A stretch of DNA of 64,000 nt from Pseudanabaena sp. FACHB-2040. GTDB lineage: Bacteria > Cyanobacteriota > Cyanobacteriia > Phormidesmidales > Phormidesmidaceae. Each line of letters begins with the position of its first letter. Position 1 is the first letter of the stretch. The notes under the pieces are model-generated. The model saw only the letters and a program-made list of their open reading frames with translations. It had not been told where the DNA came from and made no database searches. A program made the position numbers and the translations under genes. Below, piece by piece: positions 17,464-26,599 of this stretch. Location of the stretch: positions 1 to 64,000 of the forward strand of contig NZ_JACJQO010000011.1 in assembly GCF_014696715.1 (NCBI RefSeq), written 5' to 3'.

Positions 17464-18963
17464 CTACATCACGCCGCCCATGTCGCTGGTGTCTTTGAGG
17501 AAGCCGCTGTAGGCTTCCATGCCGTGCTCACCAATATCTAGCCCCTTGAGCTCCTCTTCAGGAGCAACTCGCAGGCCCAGCACTGCCTTCAGCACCAGCC
17601 AGAAAATGGTGGATGCTACTACGGTAAACAGACCCACGGTGAGAACACCGATAAGCTGGATTCCAAGCTGACCGAACCCGCCACCGTAGAGCAGTCCGGC
17701 AATGCCTTCGCCGCCCTGGGTGAAGTTGTTGGGGTTGGCAAATAGACCAACAGCCAGAGTACCCCAGATGCCGCAGACCAGGTGAACCGAGAGTGCACCT
17801 ACGGGGTCGTCAATTTTGATGCTGTCGAAGAAGCCGACAGCGAAGACAACCAGAATGCCTGCAATCAGACCGATCCAGAAAGCACCACCATAGCCAACGA
17901 CAAAGCAACCAGCAGTAACCCCTACCAGTCCGGCCAGGATGCCGTTGATGATCATGGACAGGTCGGGCTTGCCATTGAGAGCCCAGGAGGTGACAGTCGC
18001 GGCAACGCCACCCGCTGCAGCTGCAATGTTGGTAGTTACAGCGATGTAGGGAACGGCAGTATCAGCCGCTAGCTGAGAGCCGGGGTTAAAGCCAAACCAG
18101 CCGAGCCATAGGATCAAGCAGCCGAGAGTGGCAATGCTGAGGTTGTGGCCGGGCAGTGCGTTGATTTGACCGTCTTGATACTTGCCAATCCGAGGACCGA
18201 GGAAAGCAGCACCCATCAGAGCTGCCCAACCGCCCACGGAGTGAACAATGGTAGAACCGGCGAAGTCATGGAAGCCGAGGTCAAGAAGCCAACCGCCACC
18301 CCAGAGCCAGTGACCGGTGATGGGATAGGCAATGCCCACCAGCAACAGGCTGAAAACGATGAAGTCAACGAACTTAATCCGTTCAGCAACTGCGCCTGAA
18401 ACGATGGTGGCAGCAGTACCGGCAAAAGCTACCTGGAACAGGAAGAACGTATCTTTGGTCAGATTAAGACCATCGGGACCAAGGCCGTATGTCTCAGGAG
18501 CTCCGCCCAGGAAGAAGTTTGACCAGCCGACAAAGCTATTGCCGTTGGCTCCGAACATCAGGGAGAACCCAATGAACCAGTAGGCTAGGGTTGCCAGGGC
18601 AAAAACTACAAGGTTCTTAGAAAGAACGTTGACAGCATTCTTCTGGCGGCAGAAACCCGTCTCTAGCATGCCGAAACCGGCATTCATGAAGATCACCAGG
18701 AAGGCGGCGATCGTGATCCAGATATTGTTCAGGGCGAACTGAACATCCTCGGCAGTCAGGGGAGCATCTTGAGCGTGGGCAGCCACTCCCCAGGTAGCAA
18801 CAATAACCAGAGCCAGGGGAATGCAGGCTAGCCAGCCCCAGGAGGTCTTGCGGCCAAACAGGTTCTTGATGGCCTCATCAAAGGGAGGCACGTTGGAGTT
18901 CCAGAAGGACGGGGTGGGCCGCCTCCGAAATTGCGATCGCTTGCGTAGCACTAATCTAGACAT
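17464..18963 (-). CDS. amt: Ammonium transporter (Amt family)
   Basis: Inner-membrane trimeric channel for ammonium uptake. After an unusual basic N-terminal tail (about 45 residues) there is a hydrophobic segment ending AAHAQD that looks like a cleaved signal peptide, then eleven membrane helices. Family signatures include [31 protein letters not shown]-like ([10 protein letters not shown]), [19 protein letters not shown] and [19 protein letters not shown]. The C-terminal [15 protein letters not shown] segment is the conserved cytosolic tail that controls trimer opening and PII contact. 499 aa fits Amt1-type proteins with an extended N-terminus. I looked for a perfect NtcA box (GTA-N8-TAC) upstream and did not find one. 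Confidence 0.93.
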   Translation of the reverse strand: MSRLVLRKRSQFRRRPTPSFWNSNVPPFDEAIKNLFGRKTSWGWLACIPLALVIVATWGVAAHAQDAPLTAEDVQFALNNIWITIAAFLVIFMNAGFGMLETGFCRQKNAVNVLSKNLVVFALATLAYWFIGFSLMFGANGNSFVGWSNFFLGGAPETYGLGPDGLNLTKDTFFLFQVAFAGTAATIVSGAVAERIKFVDFIVFSLLLVGIAYPITGHWLWGGGWLLDLGFHDFAGSTIVHSVGGWAALMGAAFLGPRIGKYQDGQINALPGHNLSIATLGCLILWLGWFGFNPGSQLAADTAVPYIAVTTNIAAAAGGVAATVTSWALNGKPDLSMIINGILAGLVGVTAGCFVVGYGGAFWIGLIAGILVVFAVGFFDSIKIDDPVGALSVHLVCGIWGTLAVGLFANPNNFTQGGEGIAGLLYGGGFGQLGIQLIGVLTVGLFTVVASTIFWLVLKAVLGLRVAPEEELKGLDIGEHGMEAYSGFLKDTSDMGGVM

Positions 18964-19233
18964 CTCGACAGACGTTCCTTCAACACATCAGACAGCAAAT
19001 ACAGCCTTGCTCAGACAGCTTTCGCCTCCGAACACTCACCAGCAGATGCGTAAACACCAAAAGTGAAGACAGAATGATTCCACCAATTCTGCGAGTGGCA
19101 ATCTGTATCAGGGAACACAATATCCGTGTAAACCCTCAACAGATGAGCCAGTTTAGGCTGCAAACATTGAAAAAACTTTGAGAACTTGGATGTAAGAACT
19201 TGCAGAAGTTGCCGCTGTCGCGATTAGGTCCAG

Positions 19234-19755
19234 TTACATTAAGTTCTTTAGGTACTGTCGATACCCTACAGTTTCTAGCTGAGCCTGCTTGGCTCTGACT
19301 GAGGCTTCTAGATCCGCTCGATATTGAGAAACGGCTGCTAGCAAGTCTGGTCGATGGCTGGCCAAGATCTGCACAGCTAGAAGCCCAGCATTCTTAGCAT
19401 TGCCAATTGCAACCGTAGCCACCGGAATTCCTGCAGGCATTTGCACAATCGAATAGAGCGAGTCTATGCCCTGTAGTGTGCGGCTCTGCACCGGCACCCC
19501 GATCACCGGCAGCGGCGTGAGTGAAGCTACCATGCCCGGCAAGTGCGCTGCTCCTCCGGCCCCGGCAATGATTACCTTCAGCCCTCGAAGATGGGCCTGC
19601 TTGGCGTAGTCCACCATGTGCTCCGGAGTCCGGTGAGCTGAGACGATGGCGACCTCATGGGCAATATGAAACTGCTCGCATACTTCAATGGCCGCTTGCA
19701 TGGTGGGCAAGTCTGAGTCGCTGCCCATAATGATGCCAATCTCCGGGGACTGCAT
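19234..19755 (-). CDS. purE: N5-carboxyaminoimidazole ribonucleotide mutase
   Basis: Rearranges N5-CAIR to CAIR in purine synthesis, acting after PurK (encoded at 33.6 kb). Signature motifs are [42 protein letters not shown] and the PVIGVPVQS segment. The ATG at 19755 is chosen because GGGAGA precedes it and because family members start [12 protein letters not shown]; a longer frame would add ten basic residues. Product about 173 aa, slightly longer than E. coli PurE through its C-terminal tail. Divergent from chlM. Confidence 0.95.
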   Translation of the reverse strand: MQSPEIGIIMGSDSDLPTMQAAIEVCEQFHIAHEVAIVSAHRTPEHMVDYAKQAHLRGLKVIIAGAGGAAHLPGMVASLTPLPVIGVPVQSRTLQGIDSLYSIVQMPAGIPVATVAIGNAKNAGLLAVQILASHRPDLLAAVSQYRADLEASVRAKQAQLETVGYRQYLKNLM

Positions 19756-19875
19756 GGTTTTCTCCCTTTCTTTTCGTGTCAGCAATTCATTGACGGTAGC
19801 AAAACGTAATAGGATTTAATCTTGCCAACTACAAAACCTTGGGCAAATTCCAGCAGAGTGAGATTAGGCGAAGGC

Positions 19876-20559
19876 ATGAACTCAGTTGATGATAAAACCG
19901 TTGTTCGCGAGTACTTCAATGCCAAGGGGTTCGACCGCTGGCGGCGAATTTATGGCGATGGCGAGGTTAACAAGGTTCAGCTTGATATTCGCACTGGACA
20001 CCAAAAAACCGTTGACACCCTGATGTCTTGGTTGAGGGCAGACGGCAACTTAAACGGCTTGACTCTCTGCGATGCTGGCTGTGGTGTGGGTAGCCTCTCT
20101 ATTCCCCTGGCGGCTGAGGGTGCAAAGGTCTACGCTAGCGATATCTCTGAAAAAATGGTGGGCGAGGCCCGAGAGCGGGCTGAAGCCGAGCTAAGTGCAG
20201 ACCAAGTGCCGGCCTTTGAGGTGAAGGATTTGGAAGACCTCAGCGGGCGCTATCACACGGTAGTTTGCCTGGATGTGCTGATTCACTATCCTCAAGATAA
20301 GGCGGCGGCAATGGTGGCTCACCTCAGTTCTCTGGCTGAGTCGCGCCTGATTCTCAGCTTTGCGCCGAAGACTCTCTACTACAGCGCGTTGAAAAAGGTG
20401 GGCGATTTTTTCCCCGGCCCTAGTAAAGCAACCCGCGCTTACCTGCACCGTGAGGCGGATGTGGTAAAGGCGCTAGAGGCCAACGGCTGGCGAATTGAGC
20501 GCCGGGCGATGAACAAAACTCAGTTCTATTTCTCCCGATTGCTAGAAGCCGTTCGTTGA
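19876..20559 (+). CDS. chlM: Magnesium protoporphyrin IX O-methyltransferase
   Basis: Transfers methyl from S-adenosylmethionine to the 13-propionate of Mg-protoporphyrin IX, an early step of the chlorophyll branch. The start ATG 19876 gives the typical opening MNSVDDKTVVREYFNAKGF, followed by DRWRRIYGDGEVNKVQ and DIRTGHQKTVDTL. SAM-binding motif I is LCDAGCGVGSLSIPLA and motif II YASDISEKMV. 227 aa is normal. Upstream GCGAAGG serves as a weak ribosome binding site. A TTG at 19822 opens the same frame but would add 18 unconserved residues. Confidence 0.95.
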   Translation: MNSVDDKTVVREYFNAKGFDRWRRIYGDGEVNKVQLDIRTGHQKTVDTLMSWLRADGNLNGLTLCDAGCGVGSLSIPLAAEGAKVYASDISEKMVGEARERAEAELSADQVPAFEVKDLEDLSGRYHTVVCLDVLIHYPQDKAAAMVAHLSSLAESRLILSFAPKTLYYSALKKVGDFFPGPSKATRAYLHREADVVKALEANGWRIERRAMNKTQFYFSRLLEAVR

Positions 20560-20642
20560 TGGTTCATCCTTTGCAAAGTTAGCCTTGATTGAGTCTGCGA
20601 TCGGTTAATTTTGGAAGGTGAAGGAACGTCTGAAGGGGTCTT

Positions 20643-21065
20643 ATGAAATGGTTCCTATGGGCGACATCTGTGGGATTGGCCTCTTTGGGCGGGCTGCTCT
20701 TGCTGCTGTCTCTAACGCTGGTATCCAATCCTCAGGCCAATCAAAGCGATAGAGATGGGTCGCTGGCGCTGTTTGTTTTTGCGGTGCCGCCGTTGGTCGG
20801 CGGTACTGGGCTGGCTTGGGGTCTTTACTTTCACCAGCGCAATGCTGAGCGGCTACGCCAACAGGCAGAGGCAGAGCAATTGCAGAAGCTGTTTTATGAC
20901 CTAGTGCAGCGGCAGCAGGGGCGCTTGACCGTGCTGCAGTTCGCAGCGGCGGCTAGCCTCTCTGGAACCGCTGCTAAGCAATACTTGGATGAGCGGGCCA
21001 AGGAGTTTGGGGCCGACTTTACTTCAGAGGCCGCTGGTGAAATCACCTATCACTTCCCGGGTTAA
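20643..21065 (+). CDS. Membrane protein of unknown function with C-terminal helical domain
   Basis: 140 aa. Two hydrophobic helices (residues about 4-28 and 42-63) separated by a short polar loop, then a charged coil (QRNAERLRQQAEAEQLQKLF) and a compact domain with GRLTVLQFAAAASLSGTAAK and YLDERAKEFGADF that reads like a small winged helix. I do not recognise a named family. Located 83 bases after chlM and 67 bases before the DUF423 gene, all on the + strand; co-transcription is possible. Confidence 0.7.
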   Translation: MKWFLWATSVGLASLGGLLLLLSLTLVSNPQANQSDRDGSLALFVFAVPPLVGGTGLAWGLYFHQRNAERLRQQAEAEQLQKLFYDLVQRQQGRLTVLQFAAAASLSGTAAKQYLDERAKEFGADFTSEAAGEITYHFPG

Positions 21066-21132
21066 GGCGCTCTGCTTCAGGCTGCCCTAGGTTATCCTGG
21101 CACTTAAGCTGTAAGCCGAGAGGGGCATAGCT

Positions 21133-21516
21133 ATGGCTTTGTTTCGAGTATTTCTTGCGATCGCATCTCTCCTAGGCGGCCTAGGCGTTGCCGCTGGAGC
21201 CTTTGCCTCCCATGCCTTACGCGATCAGCTTACAGAGAGAATGCTGGCCGTTTTTGAGACTGGGGTGCGCTATCAGATGTACCACGCGCTGGCCCTGGGT
21301 GGTGTGGCGCTGCTGTTGGCGCGATCTGAGGTGGGCAGCGGCTGGCTCACGGCAGCGGGATGGGCGTTTATTGCCGGGGTGATGATTTTCTCGGGCAGCC
21401 TGTATGCACTGAGCCTATCGAGCGTGAAATGGCTGGGCGCAGTTACGCCGCTGGGTGGGGTAGCGCTGATAGCGGGGTGGGGTTGCCTTGCGATCGCAGC
21501 GCTGGTTGGTAAATAG
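21133..21516 (+). CDS. DUF423-family membrane protein (YgdD-like)
   Basis: 127 aa with four predicted membrane helices. The DUF423 pattern is plain: the small-residue-rich first helix ending GVAAGAFASHALRDQLTERM, then VFETGVRYQMYHALALGGVALL, GWAFIAGVMIFSGSLYALSLS and LGAVTPLGGVALIAGWGCLA. The family occurs widely in bacteria and eukaryotes and its biochemical role is unknown. AGAGGGG upstream of the ATG is a good ribosome binding site. Confidence 0.88.
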   Translation: MALFRVFLAIASLLGGLGVAAGAFASHALRDQLTERMLAVFETGVRYQMYHALALGGVALLLARSEVGSGWLTAAGWAFIAGVMIFSGSLYALSLSSVKWLGAVTPLGGVALIAGWGCLAIAALVGK

Positions 21517-21596
21517 CAGCCCTGCAGACAGCTTGCCGCTTGAGAACGCGATACAACCCAATAAAGCTTAAAGACAAGCCGCCCCAAGGATTGCCC

Positions 21597-22430
21597 ATGT
21601 GTCGTTTACTGGCCTATCTCGGTCCCCCTATTCAGCTAGATAAAATCTTGTTCGAGCCATCCCATTCGCTGATCGCCCAGAGCTATCAGCCGCGTGAGAT
21701 GGAGGTTGCCCTGCTCAATGCCGACGGCTTTGGCCTGAGCTGGTACCACGCCACCCAACAGACCGAGCCTTTTATCTACCGCAACACTCAGCCCATTTGG
21801 AATGACATCAACCTGCCCCAAATCTGCCGCTATGTTGAGTCTGGCTGTGTTTTGGCCCACGTTCGCAGCGCTACGCCTGGGCTGGCTGTGGACCTGCACA
21901 ACTGCCAGCCCTTTCGAGACGGGGCGTTGACCTTCATTCACAACGGCTTTATCGAAAATTTCCGCTACACCCTGTATCGGTCTATTCGAGAACGGCTTTG
22001 CGATCGCGCCTACCACGTCATTCACGGCCTGACAGATTCAGAACACATCTTTGCCCTGCTGCTCCACGAACTCGAAACTCACCCCGATCTCTCCCTGGCC
22101 CAGGGGCTAGCAAAAACGCTGCAGATTCTGGCAGCGCTAGCCCAACGGCAGCGGGTACGAGTCGCCGCCAATATCATTTTGAGTGACGGCCAACAGCTGA
22201 TTGCGGCTCGTTTTGACACGGCTGGGGCCGATCCCTCTTTGTACTGGTTGCAAGACCACCCCTCGTTTCCTGGTGCCGTGTTAATTGCCTCAGAACCGCT
22301 GTTTGAAGCCAATTGGGTGACCTGTCCGCCAGCCTCGCTTGTCCTCGTTGAGCCTACCTGTGAGATTCAAACCTATCCCCTCCCCTTTAGCGACCCAGAC
22401 AGCTCCCTGGCAGTGCCGCTCGCTTCCTGA
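21597..22430 (+). CDS. egtC: Ergothioneine biosynthesis glutamine amidotransferase-like hydrolase EgtC
   Basis: Class II (Ntn) amidohydrolase that in ergothioneine biosynthesis removes the glutamate from the gamma-glutamyl-hercynylcysteine sulfoxide intermediate. Cys2 after the initiator Met is the N-terminal nucleophile (MCRLLAYLG). Other class II blocks: LLNADGFGLSWYH, CVLAHVRSATPG, NCQPFRDGALTFIHNGFIENF. The frame is open 19 codons upstream, but ATG 21597 is required to expose Cys2. The downstream egtB and egtD genes fix the assignment to this pathway. The 3' end overlaps egtB. Confidence 0.9.
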   Translation: MCRLLAYLGPPIQLDKILFEPSHSLIAQSYQPREMEVALLNADGFGLSWYHATQQTEPFIYRNTQPIWNDINLPQICRYVESGCVLAHVRSATPGLAVDLHNCQPFRDGALTFIHNGFIENFRYTLYRSIRERLCDRAYHVIHGLTDSEHIFALLLHELETHPDLSLAQGLAKTLQILAALAQRQRVRVAANIILSDGQQLIAARFDTAGADPSLYWLQDHPSFPGAVLIASEPLFEANWVTCPPASLVLVEPTCEIQTYPLPFSDPDSSLAVPLAS

Positions 22431-23715
22431 GCTGCGCCAGAGTCTGCAAACCCAGTACCAGACCTGTCGGGCCAGCACGTTGGCCCTGTCGGCAACGCTC
22501 ACCGACGATGAGTACTACCGCCAGGCCCACCCAGACTTTAGCCCCATAGGCTGGCACCTGGGCCACATTGCCTTCACCGAGTCGCTGTGGATTTTAGAGC
22601 ACCTGGCAGGCCAGACCGCTCCCTGCCCTCAGTACCGCCGCCTGTTTGCGGCCGATGGCCTGCCCAAGGCCGAGCGTGAGCACCTGCCGAGCCTGCCGGT
22701 GGTGCAAGAGTACCTCGCCGCTGTCCGGCAGCGGGTAGAAACCTATCTCAACAGCGCCCCTCTAGAGCAGCAGCAGCGGCTTTGGTGCTGGCTGCTGCAA
22801 CATGAGAGCCAGCACGCAGAAACCATCAGCATGGTGCTGGCCCTGCATCGATTGGGAAAAAACCGCCTGCCTGCGACAGACGGCGCACTCCAGCCCAGAT
22901 CAGCAGGGGAAAGCCCCGAAAGAGCTAGCTCTTTCAGTCTTGCCGCTAGTCCGATTGCTCCTGGCCCCAGTGTCTTTTTCCCAGCAACAAACTTCGCTAT
23001 GGGGTATGACGGGTGCGATGCCATTGACAACGAACAGCCGATCCAGCAGGTTCAAGTCGATGCCTTCTGGCTCGACGCCTATCTCGTGACTGTGGCTGAG
23101 TACCGCCAGTTTATGCAGGCTGGTGGCTACGAAAATTCGACATGGTGGAGCCCTGAGGGCTGGGCCTGGCTGCAGGCCAATCCGGTGCGCCAGCCGCTCT
23201 ACTGGTCTGAAGACTCTGCCTGTGAGGCTCACCCTGTTTGCGGCGTCAGCGGGTTTGAGGCCGATGCCTATGCCCGGTTTGTGGGCAAGCGGCTACCGAC
23301 CGAAGCTGAGTGGGAACTGGCTGCTAGGAGCAAGCCCCAGAGCCTCGATCAATCTCTTTACCCTTGGGGCGAAGCCTGGCCCACTGCCCACCACTGCAAC
23401 CACCATCTGCAAATAGGCGGCACCAGCCCCGTCGGCGCTTACCCTGCAGGCAGCAGTGCCGCAGGCTGCTACGACCTTTTGGGCAACGTATGGGAGTGGA
23501 CCAGCTCCTGGTTTGAGGGCTACAGCGGCTTCTCCGCCTTTCCCTACCGGGGTTATTCTGAGGCGTATTTTGATCGGCAGCATCGGGTGTTGCGGGGCGG
23601 CAGTTGGGCGACTTTTCCCTGGGCGCTGCGAGGCTCTTTTCGCAACTGGTATCAGCCTGAGGTACGGCAAGTCTTTGCCGGGTTTCGCTGTGCTCAGTCA
23701 GAAGTTACGAGTTAG
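22360..23715 (+). CDS. egtB: Ergothioneine biosynthesis non-heme iron sulfoxide synthase EgtB
   Basis: Joins hercynine to cysteine or gamma-glutamylcysteine with oxygen to make the C-S bond of ergothioneine. The N-terminal DinB-like four-helix domain carries the iron-binding histidines (GWHLGHIAFTESL and HESQHAETISM), and the C-terminal FGE-sulfatase domain includes FAMGYDGCDAIDNEQPIQQV, RLPTEAEWELAAR, LGNVWEWTSSWF and RVLRGGSWATFPWALR. The start is uncertain: no ATG precedes the conserved region; TTG 22339 and GTG 22360 are the only usual candidates, both inside egtC, so the two genes overlap by 70-90 bases and are probably translationally coupled. Whether cysteine or gamma-Glu-Cys is used cannot be decided here, but the presence of egtC favours the gamma-Glu-Cys route. 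Confidence 0.9.
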   Translation: MRFKPIPSPLATQTAPWQCRSLPELRQSLQTQYQTCRASTLALSATLTDDEYYRQAHPDFSPIGWHLGHIAFTESLWILEHLAGQTAPCPQYRRLFAADGLPKAEREHLPSLPVVQEYLAAVRQRVETYLNSAPLEQQQRLWCWLLQHESQHAETISMVLALHRLGKNRLPATDGALQPRSAGESPERASSFSLAASPIAPGPSVFFPATNFAMGYDGCDAIDNEQPIQQVQVDAFWLDAYLVTVAEYRQFMQAGGYENSTWWSPEGWAWLQANPVRQPLYWSEDSACEAHPVCGVSGFEADAYARFVGKRLPTEAEWELAARSKPQSLDQSLYPWGEAWPTAHHCNHHLQIGGTSPVGAYPAGSSAAGCYDLLGNVWEWTSSWFEGYSGFSAFPYRGYSEAYFDRQHRVLRGGSWATFPWALRGSFRNWYQPEVRQVFAGFRCAQSEVTS

Positions 23716-23834
23716 GCATATATGGGTAACGAAATCTGTTTTTCTACTACTAAAAGCAAATTCTCGGCAGAACTCAGAATCTAGTGGCAGAATACCAACG
23801 AACGGTGTCCTAAGTTGATCTGCGGCTAAAACTC

Positions 23835-24875
23835 ATGACTTCGATGAATCTTTCTCCCAATGGCGAGCCTACGCTAATGCAGTCTTTGGCTCCGGCGCTG
23901 CGGCGCGATCGCATGATCATCGAGTATCTGACTGTGGCCCAGGCGGCTGAGGCGGGTCAAGACGTCATCTCAGGGCTGAGCCAAACTCCTAAATCTTTAC
24001 CCCCTAAGTATTTCTATGACGATCGAGGCTCGTTGCTGTTTGAGCAAATCACGCAGCTGCCAGAGTACTACCTAACGCGAACCGAAACCGCAATTCTAGA
24101 GCGGTCGGCAGATGCGATCGCAACCCTAACCGGCCCCTGCGAACTGGTGGAACTGGGCAGCGGCAGCGCCACTAAAACCCGGCTCTTACTCAATGCCTAC
24201 CGGCACCAAGGCTGCCCTCTGCGCTACCTGCCAGTAGACGTCAGCGGCGGCATCTTAGAAGAAAGTGCCCGCCAACTCCTGGCTGCCTATCCCGGTCTCT
24301 CCGTGCATGGCCTAGTGGGCACCTATGAACCTGCTTTGGCTCAGCTTCCCTCTTCAATTTTGCCTGCTCGCATGATTGCCTTTATCGGCAGTACCTTAGG
24401 CAACTTGACCCCCGCCGAGTGCGATCAGTTTTTGCAGCAAATCAGCCAGGCCATGACCGGGGGAGACTACTTTTTACTAGGGGTTGACCTGCAAAAAGAC
24501 CCCGCCATTTTAGAAGCGGCTTACAACGACAGCCAGGGCATTACTGCTGACTTCAACCTCAACATGCTGCACCACTTGAACTGGCGCTTTCAGGGTGATT
24601 TTCAGCCCGACCAATTTAAGCACCAGGCCTTTTACAACCCCACCCATCACCAGATTGAAATCTACATCGAGAGCTTAGTCCCTCAGACAGTTAGGCTGCA
24701 GGCCCTCGACCTAACAGTGCAGTTTGCCGCTGGAGAGGCCCTCTTGAGCGAGATCTCCCGTAAGTTTGATCTAAACCAGATGACTGAAACTCTAAAAGCC
24801 TACGAGTTCGATGTGGTCAGAACCTTTACAGACCCACAGGCTTGGTTTGGTCTGTTGCTCTGCGTCAAGCGATAA
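23835..24875 (+). CDS. egtD: L-histidine N-alpha-methyltransferase EgtD
   Basis: Trimethylates histidine to hercynine using three S-adenosylmethionine molecules, the committed step of ergothioneine synthesis. Family blocks: LPPKYFYDDRGSLLFEQITQ, LPEYYLTRTETAIL, VELGSGSATKTRLLL (SAM loop), LPVDVSGGILEESARQL, IAFIGSTLGNLTPAE and LLGVDLQKDPAILEAAYND. 346 aa. It begins 120 bases after egtB and closes the egtC-egtB-egtD cluster. No egtE (C-S lyase) or egtA gene is seen in this window, so those steps must be encoded elsewhere or done by other enzymes. Confidence 0.93.
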   Translation: MTSMNLSPNGEPTLMQSLAPALRRDRMIIEYLTVAQAAEAGQDVISGLSQTPKSLPPKYFYDDRGSLLFEQITQLPEYYLTRTETAILERSADAIATLTGPCELVELGSGSATKTRLLLNAYRHQGCPLRYLPVDVSGGILEESARQLLAAYPGLSVHGLVGTYEPALAQLPSSILPARMIAFIGSTLGNLTPAECDQFLQQISQAMTGGDYFLLGVDLQKDPAILEAAYNDSQGITADFNLNMLHHLNWRFQGDFQPDQFKHQAFYNPTHHQIEIYIESLVPQTVRLQALDLTVQFAAGEALLSEISRKFDLNQMTETLKAYEFDVVRTFTDPQAWFGLLLCVKR

Positions 24876-25131
24876 ATTCCCTGCTGAGTGATTCCATCTC
24901 CCTTGGAAATACTAGAACCAGACTTCTCATAAAGGGTCCTGCAAAAGTTGGGAAAGCAACTTAAAAGTTCACCGAAATCCGTCTAAATAGGGAGGCTAAA
25001 TTCTAATCTAGTCTTTCTGTTAAACAGCAATCCCAAGCCTCAGCTTCTTTTGCAAAGGAATGTTGCTAAAGAGGGGTCAAAGTTCAAGTATTTCTAAGCT
25101 TAATAGGCACTATGGGGGAATTAAATCTAAG

Positions 25132-25356
25132 ATGGAATCAAAGAGCCCTGATACGGGAAGGACACTTATGGATAGGACTCTGTTACCCCTATTGCTTCTG
25201 AGCCTAGTGCTGATTGGTATGGTTGCTCCTTATGCAGTCTTGACCTTTCTGGGCATTGTTGGCCTGTCTGTGGCCACAATTTGGGTGTTTTGGGCCTTCC
25301 TTCAGGGTTTTGGACGCAGTCAGCCAGAAGCTCAGCCCCAGCGCATTTGGGACTAG
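25132..25356 (+). CDS. Small membrane protein, unknown
   Basis: A short protein with two closely spaced hydrophobic segments (TLLPLLLLSLVLIGMVAPYA and VLTFLGIVGLSVATIWVFWA) followed by a polar tail. Starts at ATG 25132, ATG 25168 or an upstream TTG around 25060 are all possible; 25168 (preceded by GGAAGG) gives the tightest fit, 25132 is a compromise. I do not recognise a family. It is followed by a clear terminator, which supports its being an expressed gene. Confidence 0.55.
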   Translation: MESKSPDTGRTLMDRTLLPLLLLSLVLIGMVAPYAVLTFLGIVGLSVATIWVFWAFLQGFGRSQPEAQPQRIWD

Positions 25357-25437
25357 GTTTAGCCGAGCTATCCGTATTTGCTTTGACAGCTGCGCCTGGC
25401 AGTTCTAATTTATTTTTCACCTATTTTTGAATCGAAC

Positions 25438-25477
25438 AGAAAAGCCAGAACGCTACTAATAGGGTTTCGGCTTTTCT
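25438..25477 (+). terminator. Intrinsic terminator
   Basis: AGAAAAGCC (25438-25446) pairs perfectly with GGCTTTTCT (25469-25477), with T-rich sequence after. It ends the transcript of the small membrane protein; the flanking A/T composition would allow it to work in both directions. Confidence 0.75.
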
Positions 25478-25622
25478 TATTGATGTCAAACTTAATTAGC
25501 TGCTAAGTAAGTGGCCTTAAGTTTCCGTAGAATGCCTTGGCATAACGCGTAAAAGTCTTGCGAGTGATGCGTTACAGCTGCGCCTAAGACACCCTACAGC
25601 ATTGTTTATTGGTGCTGCCTAC

Positions 25623-26474
25623 TTAAGCAACGCCATTTTGCTCGAACCAGCTGAGGAGTTGCTGCCAGGCTTCCTGAGCGGTTTCTTCGCGGTAGCTGGG
25701 CCGGTAGTCGGCATAGAAACCATGGGGCGCGTCTGGGTAGACGATGATTTCAGAAGCGCTGTCTTCGCCTAGAGCCTCATGCATACGCTCTACGGTACTG
25801 AGTGGAATACCATCATCTGCGCCGCCGTAGAGACCCAGCACTGGGGTCTCTATCAGGCTCGCGACCTCTATCGGGTACTGGGGCTGAAGCGGCGTGGTGT
25901 CGCCTACTAGGCGACCGTACCAGGCAACTCCGGCCTTGAGCTGTGGGCTGTGGGCCGCATAGAGCCAAACAACTCGCCCGCCCCAGCAAAACCCGGTGAT
26001 GCCCAAGCGCTCGGTATCGCCCCCTTGACCGCTAGCCCAGAGCACGGTCGCGTCTAGGTCAGAGAGCACCTGGGTATCGGGCACCTTGGAAACAACTTCT
26101 TGAATGATGGTTTGGATGTCTTCAATTTGAGACACGTCTCCTTGGCGGGCAAACATTTCAGGGGCAATTGCCATGTAGCCCTGGCGCGCAAATCGGCGGC
26201 AGATATCCTGAATGTGCTCATGAACGCCGAAGATTTCTTGAACCACCAGAACGACTGGAAAAGGCCCGGTGCCTGCTGGCATGGCCCGATAGGCTGGAAT
26301 CAGCCCGTCTGCCACCGGAATTTCTACAGGACCTGCAACTAGCCCGTCACTGCTGGTGGAGATGGTGGCGGCGGCAATGGGCAGCGTCGCCGCTGCAAAT
26401 CCGGCTCCAAGGGTAGCGATTAAAAAGCTTCGCCGCTTCAATCGGCTTAAGGGCTGGAAAAAACCTTCAGACAT
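25623..26474 (-). CDS. Dienelactone hydrolase-family protein, probably exported
   Basis: Alpha/beta hydrolase with a cysteine nucleophile. The triad is visible: Cys in [11 protein letters not shown], Asp in [12 protein letters not shown] and His in [15 protein letters not shown]. The N-terminus ([20 protein letters not shown]) has a twin-arginine motif followed by a hydrophobic stretch and AAA, so Tat export to the periplasm is likely. Classical family members open dienelactones in aromatic degradation, but cyanobacterial copies have no proven substrate. 283 aa including the signal peptide. Confidence 0.87.
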   Translation of the reverse strand: MSEGFFQPLSRLKRRSFLIATLGAGFAAATLPIAAATISTSSDGLVAGPVEIPVADGLIPAYRAMPAGTGPFPVVLVVQEIFGVHEHIQDICRRFARQGYMAIAPEMFARQGDVSQIEDIQTIIQEVVSKVPDTQVLSDLDATVLWASGQGGDTERLGITGFCWGGRVVWLYAAHSPQLKAGVAWYGRLVGDTTPLQPQYPIEVASLIETPVLGLYGGADDGIPLSTVERMHEALGEDSASEIIVYPDAPHGFYADYRPSYREETAQEAWQQLLSWFEQNGVA

Positions 26475-26599
26475 GGAGTGTAGACAGTGAGTAACGACAG
26501 GCAGCCAAACAGAGCCATAGTCTCATTTTGTGAGGATATGGGCTTCATCCTTGCGAAGGATTTGAAGGAGGCTGGGTGCTCGGACTTCTGTTTGAAAGC

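Noticed and set aside
18964-19233. NtcA-binding site in the amt promoter
   Set aside because: No exact GTA-N8-TAC motif was found in the upstream region.
23293-23670. Minus-strand 125-codon ORF inside egtB
   Set aside because: Shadow of the conserved FGE domain; no independent features.
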